Positions 7,701 through 10,157 of a stretch of 10,157 nt of DNA are shown here, one piece after another. The notes below the pieces were generated by a model. That model saw nothing but the letters and a program-made list of their open reading frames with translations, made no database searches and was not told where the DNA came from. The stretch is from GCA-002722245 sp038154685 (GTDB lineage Bacteria; Bacteroidota; Bacteroidia; Flavobacteriales_C; GCA-002722245). Both the position numbers and the translations under genes were made by a program. Every line of letters starts with the position of its first letter. The first letter of the stretch is position 1. Location: positions 1 to 10,157 of the forward strand of contig JAYPYW010000089.1 of NCBI GenBank assembly GCA_038154685.1, written 5' to 3'.

Positions 7701-7961
7701 TGAGTCAGTATTGAATTCAAAACCGGTTGGTAAACCTATTTGAATAGTTTTATTGGTTTGTTTTTTTCTGAAAGCACTTTTTTGAGTTTCATTAATAGAG
7801 AATATACTTAGTGCTACATAATCTGTTGCCGTTGAAAAGTTGTTATCTGAACAAATTGCAACGGTATCGAAAGGTGTTACGTCATACTGAGCGTATAAAG
7901 GTATCCACGCCAATAAGGCGAATAATATGGAGGCGATTTTTCGAAACATAAGTAAGCTCAT
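4707..7961 (-). CDS. Large T9SS-exported surface protein with beta-helix-like repeats
   Basis: This 1084-residue protein starts with a signal peptide (about 1-25, ending PLYAQ). Residues about 26-335 are a beta-rich region. Within it, TNAHVYYTGTSSTYSPTNLF and GNQTLVEGTNYFWLAYDIDV (about 246-299) resemble the beta-sandwich segment annotated in many Bacteroidota surface proteins as a neuraminidase-N-terminal-like domain. Residues about 337-760 are rich in N, T, S and G with recurrent short strands (such as GNWDN, ITFDGTSDQYI, LTINKSSGDVYM), suggesting a right-handed beta-helix. After VELTKFEAEQ (about 904) comes a fibronectin-like domain, then a T9SS type A sorting domain (about 1003-1082: FPNPNTG, VEIYDINGRLV, GTYIIKVRSSNQLLTQKLVV). 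The sorting domain implies export across the outer membrane and surface attachment or release. No catalytic motif was seen; an adhesin or structural role is inferred. A second ATG at 7949 would still leave a signal peptide. A C7 tract lies in its leader. Confidence 0.92.
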   Translation of the reverse strand: MSLLMFRKIASILFALLAWIPLYAQYDVTPFDTVAICSDNNFSTATDYVALSIFSINETQKSAFRKKQTNKTIQIGLPTGFEFNTDSGSVYTQASTDLVAISYLVFSDYIEVTVTIPNAGGENYIDTIFFDGFYVRATAAGTGDLYRGGSVGPGDFKIHSGADLPGDGSPNTAESLGYLTASGDMSLTGITVTQNETSNVAPGFINKQVIGIEVEVEGFCSNYNITDFDFSTAGEDGTDNVATTVTNAHVYYTGTSSTYSPTNLFGTYSSPNGAFTVSGNQTLVEGTNYFWLAYDIDVDASTGDKIDASCTSVTLDGLGEQSIASSSPTGSRLLSAYYSTVSGNWGNSDNWALDVCGGDGTVDATTPDANDAVIICTGDTITLDGDITVASVIIKDGGFVIDNSVNQKLSILEDLIVYGSGAITMTGNEELKISGNTTFLGSGTIDVGGLSTFEGNFDLAANTTYNQNGTGDFTCQGEYFTINGTLNFTSSASLAVNGSSTQIIDGSGSITSNNSNSEIRIENSNKTIPSTANLIFQPRVVFNDHNISLTNNGIVTLQFNGVTNQGELDSQTNNNSWINGTGSTLNYGGLTDIFDFKGDLYASATNNTVNYNGAGNQNIITPSSSTYYNLTTGSSGTKTVQGALDVNGNISIEGTSDFSSNGNDITLAGNWDNVSTFTPSTSKITFDGTSDQYINSASSQAESFYQLTINKSSGDVYMTANSDVTVTNSLDLTDGLIYIGTSNLIINATTTVLNYSNNSFVNTNSTGYLRKLWSSPGSFVYPVGDGTELSQFSLQIFSASFTAGAYAEINVSGNKYSETGTTENFIDRFWDLPVSGITSPTYNFTAYYLDGDVNGDESTVYAQKFDTEWEAFNLANTTNNTLSGNLATSFSKFGGFDELITLPVELTKFEAEQIDDYNYLTWETAAEINNSHFEVLRSIDGGAFEVIGIIEGAGSAIYTNYYQFWDDDVKPGTYLYQLRQVDYDGTSDLSEIRSIKVERQFDFIAFPNPNTGHILSVRINSDLYSDVDVEIYDINGRLVHAANGVGERIDFSFDKELESGTYIIKVRSSNQLLTQKLVVQKSIN

Positions 7962-7978
7962 ATAAATTTACTCGATTT

Positions 7979-7985
7979 GGGGGGG
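7979..7985 (-). repeat. Seven-base C tract in the leader of the T9SS surface protein gene
   Basis: Seven consecutive G on the plus strand (C on the coding strand) lie 17 bases upstream of the ATG at 7961, in otherwise AT-rich DNA. Homopolymeric G/C runs in front of surface-protein genes are known slippage sites in other bacteria. Whether the tract varies in length here cannot be seen from one sequence. Confidence 0.5.
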
Positions 7986-8084
7986 AGTTGGTTGGTTTTA
8001 TCGATAAGTTGTAATGCTTTATCCGTTAATAACTATTTTTTTTCGTTGTTTAATTTCGTGTTTCGATATGATAAATTGTTTTTT

Positions 8085-8098
8085 GTGATATATATCAC
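8085..8098. promoter_or_regulatory. Palindromic Crp/Fnr-type operator upstream of the SulP gene
   Basis: GTGATATATATCAC is a perfect 14-base palindrome of the form GTGA-N6-TCAC. Preceded by T, it matches the classical Crp half-sites TGTGA-N6-TCACA with a single mismatch at the last base. Its centre is 51.5 bases before the SulP ATG. The same half-sites and spacing recur at 9908-9921 before the next gene. The regulator is not encoded in this window. Confidence 0.6.
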
Positions 8099-8128
8099 TT
8101 TGTTTTAAACCTTAAATGATGTTTTTTG
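8099..8128 (+). promoter_or_regulatory. Putative SulP promoter, weak -7 element
   Basis: TTTG (8099-8102) directly abuts the palindrome and could be a -33 element. GTTTTTTG (8121-8128), 18 bases on, shares only the TTTG half of the TAnnTTTG -7 consensus. The TTTG end lies 36.5 bases from the palindrome centre, exactly as in the MBL-gene promoter. A poor -7 element would fit dependence on an activator. Confidence 0.4.
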
Positions 8129-8142
8129 CGTAAACGTTTTTA

Positions 8143-9897
8143 ATGAAGTTTAGCGTTAAAAAATTCTTTCCAATTCTTGATTGGTTACCTCGTTATGAAA
8201 AGTCAAATTTATCAGGGGATCTTTCTGCTGGATTAACAGTGGGAGTGATGCTAATTCCTCAGGGGATGGCATATGCTATGATTGCTGGACTTCCGCCTGT
8301 TTATGGTTTGTATGCAGCGATGATTCCCCAAGTTGTTTATGCTGTTTTTGGAACTTCCAGACAATTAGCTGTGGGGCCAGTTGCTATGGATTCTTTGTTA
8401 GTTGCGGCCGGTGTTTCGGCAATTGCAGCTGTTGGAAGTGAAGAGTATATTGTTTTAGCAATTCTTCTTTCCTTAATGATGGGAGTGGTTCAGGTTGCTT
8501 TTGGAATTTTCCGATTAGGCTTTTTAGTTAACTTTTTATCTAAACCAGTAATAAGTGGGTTTACTTCTGCAGCGGCTTTAATTATTGGTTTTAATCAGTT
8601 TAAACATATACTTGGCGTAGATTTAAAAAGGAGTAATAATATTTTTGAAATTCTTCTTGATGCTTTTAATCAATTGAATTCAATAAATTGGGTTGCTGTT
8701 TCAATAGGTGTTGGAGGTATAATTTTAGTCAAGTACATTAAGAAAATACACAAGTCAATTCCAGGTGCTTTGATAGCTGTTGTTTTAGGGATTGTGGTTG
8801 TACAATTTTTAGGGTTGGAAAATCATGGTGTTAAGATTGTAGGAGCAATTCCTACTGGGTTGCCGGTTTTTGAAGTTCCTGATTTCAAAAATATTCATTT
8901 TCAAGAACTTGCGCCAATTGCTTTAACCTTGGCTTTAATAGCTTTTATGGAGTCTATATCTGTTGCAAAAGCTATTCAATCTAAACACAAGGGCGAGTAT
9001 GAATTGGATAACAATCAAGAAATGATTGGGTTAGGGATGGGGAATGTTATTGGTTCCTTTTTTGCTTGTTATCCAACCACAGGAGGTTTCAGTAGATCCG
9101 CAGTTAGTGATCAGGCAGGGGCTAAAACAAATCTTTCAGCAATTATAGCTGCAATTCTTATTGGGTTAACGTTGTTGTTTTTAACGCCATTGTTTTATTA
9201 TTTACCCAAAGCAATTTTGGGATCGATAATACTTGTGGCTGTTTTTGGTTTAATCGATTTTAAGTATCCTCAGTTTTTATGGAAAACCAAGAAGCAGGAT
9301 TTCTGGATGTTGTTTGTTGCATTCACAGTTACGCTGGCATTTGGAATAAAAGAGGGGATTGGAGCTGGGGTTGCAATTTCGTTAATAATGCTAGTTTACC
9401 GAACAACACAGCCACATATAGCTGTTTTAGGTAGGTTGCCAGGCACCAAGGATTTTAGAAATGTGGGTAGATTTAATGATATTGAGGTAAAGGAAGATGT
9501 TTTAGTCGTACGGCATGATGCTCAGCTTTACTTTGCGAACATTGATAATTTTGTTGAAGTTGTAAAAGGTTTAGTAGATAAAAAGGGTTCTGATTTAAAG
9601 CTTTTTACTTTGCATTGTGGCAGTATTTCTAGTATAGATGCTACAGCTTTACAAGCAATTAAGGAACTTGTGACAGATTTACAAAACAAAGGGGTTAATG
9701 TAGCTTTTTCTGGATTAATTGGGCCAGTTCGCGACTTTCTTACAAAAGCTAATTTTATTCAAGAAGTAGGGGAAGACCATTTTTTTATTGATGTTCAGTC
9801 GGCCATTAATTTTTACGAAAATGGCGGAGAAAGAAAACAACCTTTAGCTTTTAAGTACGCGGTTCAATCTGATATTTTTAAAGAAAAGGAGATATAA
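8143..9897 (+). CDS. SulP/SLC26-family anion transporter with C-terminal STAS domain
   Basis: This complete 584-residue inner-membrane transporter has the SLC26/SulP fold. The family signature IPQGMAYAMIAGLPPVYGLYAAMIP (38-62) is intact, as are SRQLAVGPVAM (72-82), LGFLVNFLSKPVISGF (125-140) and PTTGGFSRSAV (311-321). Hydrophobic segments cover about 25-420, consistent with the family's 14-segment core. A cytosolic STAS domain follows (about 450-558, with ISSIDATALQAI at 495-506). In that motif Ala follows the Asp, and Ser/Thr comes one position later. SulP members carry sulfate, bicarbonate, dicarboxylates or other anions, and sequence alone does not settle the substrate. The next gene looks like a sulfide-oxidation enzyme sharing the same kind of operator, so transport of a sulfur oxyanion (uptake or removal of sulfite or sulfate) is a reasonable inference. 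No strong Shine-Dalgarno precedes the ATG at 8143. Confidence 0.93.
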   Translation: MKFSVKKFFPILDWLPRYEKSNLSGDLSAGLTVGVMLIPQGMAYAMIAGLPPVYGLYAAMIPQVVYAVFGTSRQLAVGPVAMDSLLVAAGVSAIAAVGSEEYIVLAILLSLMMGVVQVAFGIFRLGFLVNFLSKPVISGFTSAAALIIGFNQFKHILGVDLKRSNNIFEILLDAFNQLNSINWVAVSIGVGGIILVKYIKKIHKSIPGALIAVVLGIVVVQFLGLENHGVKIVGAIPTGLPVFEVPDFKNIHFQELAPIALTLALIAFMESISVAKAIQSKHKGEYELDNNQEMIGLGMGNVIGSFFACYPTTGGFSRSAVSDQAGAKTNLSAIIAAILIGLTLLFLTPLFYYLPKAILGSIILVAVFGLIDFKYPQFLWKTKKQDFWMLFVAFTVTLAFGIKEGIGAGVAISLIMLVYRTTQPHIAVLGRLPGTKDFRNVGRFNDIEVKEDVLVVRHDAQLYFANIDNFVEVVKGLVDKKGSDLKLFTLHCGSISSIDATALQAIKELVTDLQNKGVNVAFSGLIGPVRDFLTKANFIQEVGEDHFFIDVQSAINFYENGGERKQPLAFKYAVQSDIFKEKEI

Positions 9898-9907
9898 ATT
9901 TTCTTAC

Positions 9908-9921
9908 GTGATTTGTGTCAC
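9908..9921. promoter_or_regulatory. Second Crp/Fnr-type operator, upstream of the MBL-fold gene
   Basis: GTGATTTGTGTCAC has the same GTGA-N6-TCAC layout as the site before the SulP gene. The symmetry continues outward: CTTAC on the left and GTAAG on the right, with one extra G in the right arm. No T tract follows, so it is unlikely to be a terminator for the SulP gene. It begins 11 bases after the SulP stop codon. Confidence 0.6.
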
Positions 9922-9943
9922 GGTAAGAGGTGAGGTGAAGCCA

Positions 9944-9951
9944 TAAATTTG
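9944..9951 (+). promoter_or_regulatory. -7 promoter element for the MBL-fold gene
   Basis: TAAATTTG is an exact TAnnTTTG match, 27 bases before the ATG at 9979. No TTTG -33 box stands at the normal 18-21 base spacing. The GTGA-N6-TCAC palindrome is centred about 42 bases before the likely start point, the position of a class II activator that overlaps the -33 region. Confidence 0.6.
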
Positions 9952-9978
9952 TTAAAACAATTAAAAAAATCATTTCAA

Positions 9979-10157
9979 ATGAAATTAGAACAGATATATA
10001 CAGGATGTTTAGCTCAAGGAGCATATTACATCGAATCAAAAGGAGAAGCTGCAATTATTGACCCGCTGAGAGAAACTAAGCCATATATTGAAAAAGCGGA
10101 AGCTGAAGTAGCGAAAATTAAATACATTTTTGAAACTCATTTCCATGCCGATTTTGT
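9979..10157 (+). CDS. MBL-fold hydrolase, probable persulfide dioxygenase/sulfurtransferase group, N-terminal part
   Basis: Only the first 59 codons are in the window. The protein starts MKLEQIYTGCLAQGAYYIES, continues with AAIIDPLRET (24-33) and reaches THFHADF (53-59). This is the N-terminal half of a metallo-beta-lactamase fold, with H54, H56 and D58 of the HxHxD metal-binding motif. The CLAQGAYYIES...IIDPLRE pattern is typical of a Bacteroidota group in which the MBL domain resembles glutathione persulfide dioxygenase and is often fused to rhodanese domains (CstB-like). Those enzymes oxidise persulfide sulfur to sulfite or thiosulfate. Assignment is by remembered family resemblance, and the rest of the gene is needed to confirm the rhodanese part. 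It has its own predicted promoter and operator, 81 bases after the SulP gene, pointing to coregulation rather than simple readthrough. Confidence 0.8.
   Translation, partial: MKLEQIYTGCLAQGAYYIESKGEAAIIDPLRETKPYIEKAEAEVAKIKYIFETHFHADF

Noticed and set aside
7998..8007. Palindrome TTATCGATAA in the T9SS protein/SulP intergenic region
   Set aside because: It is perfect but only 10 bases and occurs once; it can arise by chance in AT-rich DNA. No second copy was found in the window.
9903..9927. Inverted repeat after the SulP gene as an intrinsic terminator
   Set aside because: No T tract follows on either strand, the arms have an extra base, and the core matches the operator before the SulP gene. 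A regulator site is the better reading.

Overview
The window looks like a chromosomal segment from a low-GC, aerobic member of the Bacteroidota, most likely a marine or aquatic Flavobacteriales-type organism. The reasons are a 1084-residue secreted protein ending in a type A sorting domain of the type IX secretion system (T9SS), a periplasm-targeted TPR protein, TAnnTTTG-type -7 promoter elements, starts without clear Shine-Dalgarno sequences, and strong AT bias. The assignment below phylum is an inference. No mobile element, CRISPR array, rRNA or tRNA was recognised.

Layout, left to right. Positions 1-619 (minus) hold the N-terminal part of an exported TPR protein, interrupted by a 10-base run of N. 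Divergent from it, 762-1343 (plus) encodes the diiron tRNA hydroxylase MiaE. A 346-base non-coding stretch follows. Then come ffh (1690-3033, signal recognition particle GTPase) and folD (3109-3990, one-carbon folate enzyme), both plus strand. A strong terminator usable from both sides (4054-4079) separates folD from a convergent minus-strand pair: a large T9SS-exported surface protein (4707-7961) and, 2 bases downstream, a small predicted outer-membrane beta-barrel protein (4108-4704). Divergent from that pair, 8143-9897 (plus) encodes a SulP/SLC26 anion transporter with a STAS domain. The window ends inside a metallo-beta-lactamase-fold gene (9979 onward) that resembles the Bacteroidota persulfide dioxygenase/sulfurtransferase group.

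Two pieces of non-coding structure stand out. First, both intergenic regions flanking folD are built from 7-base periodic units arranged as inverted arrays. The ffh-folD gap carries a family near GRTTTCA and the folD 3' region a different family near AGACRAA, the latter wrapped around the terminator. Second, the SulP gene and the MBL-fold gene each have a palindromic GTGA-N6-TCAC site. The distance from site centre to the downstream TTTG of the putative -7 element is identical (36.5 bases) in both. This suggests one Crp/Fnr-family activator controlling a small sulfur/anion module that continues beyond the right edge.
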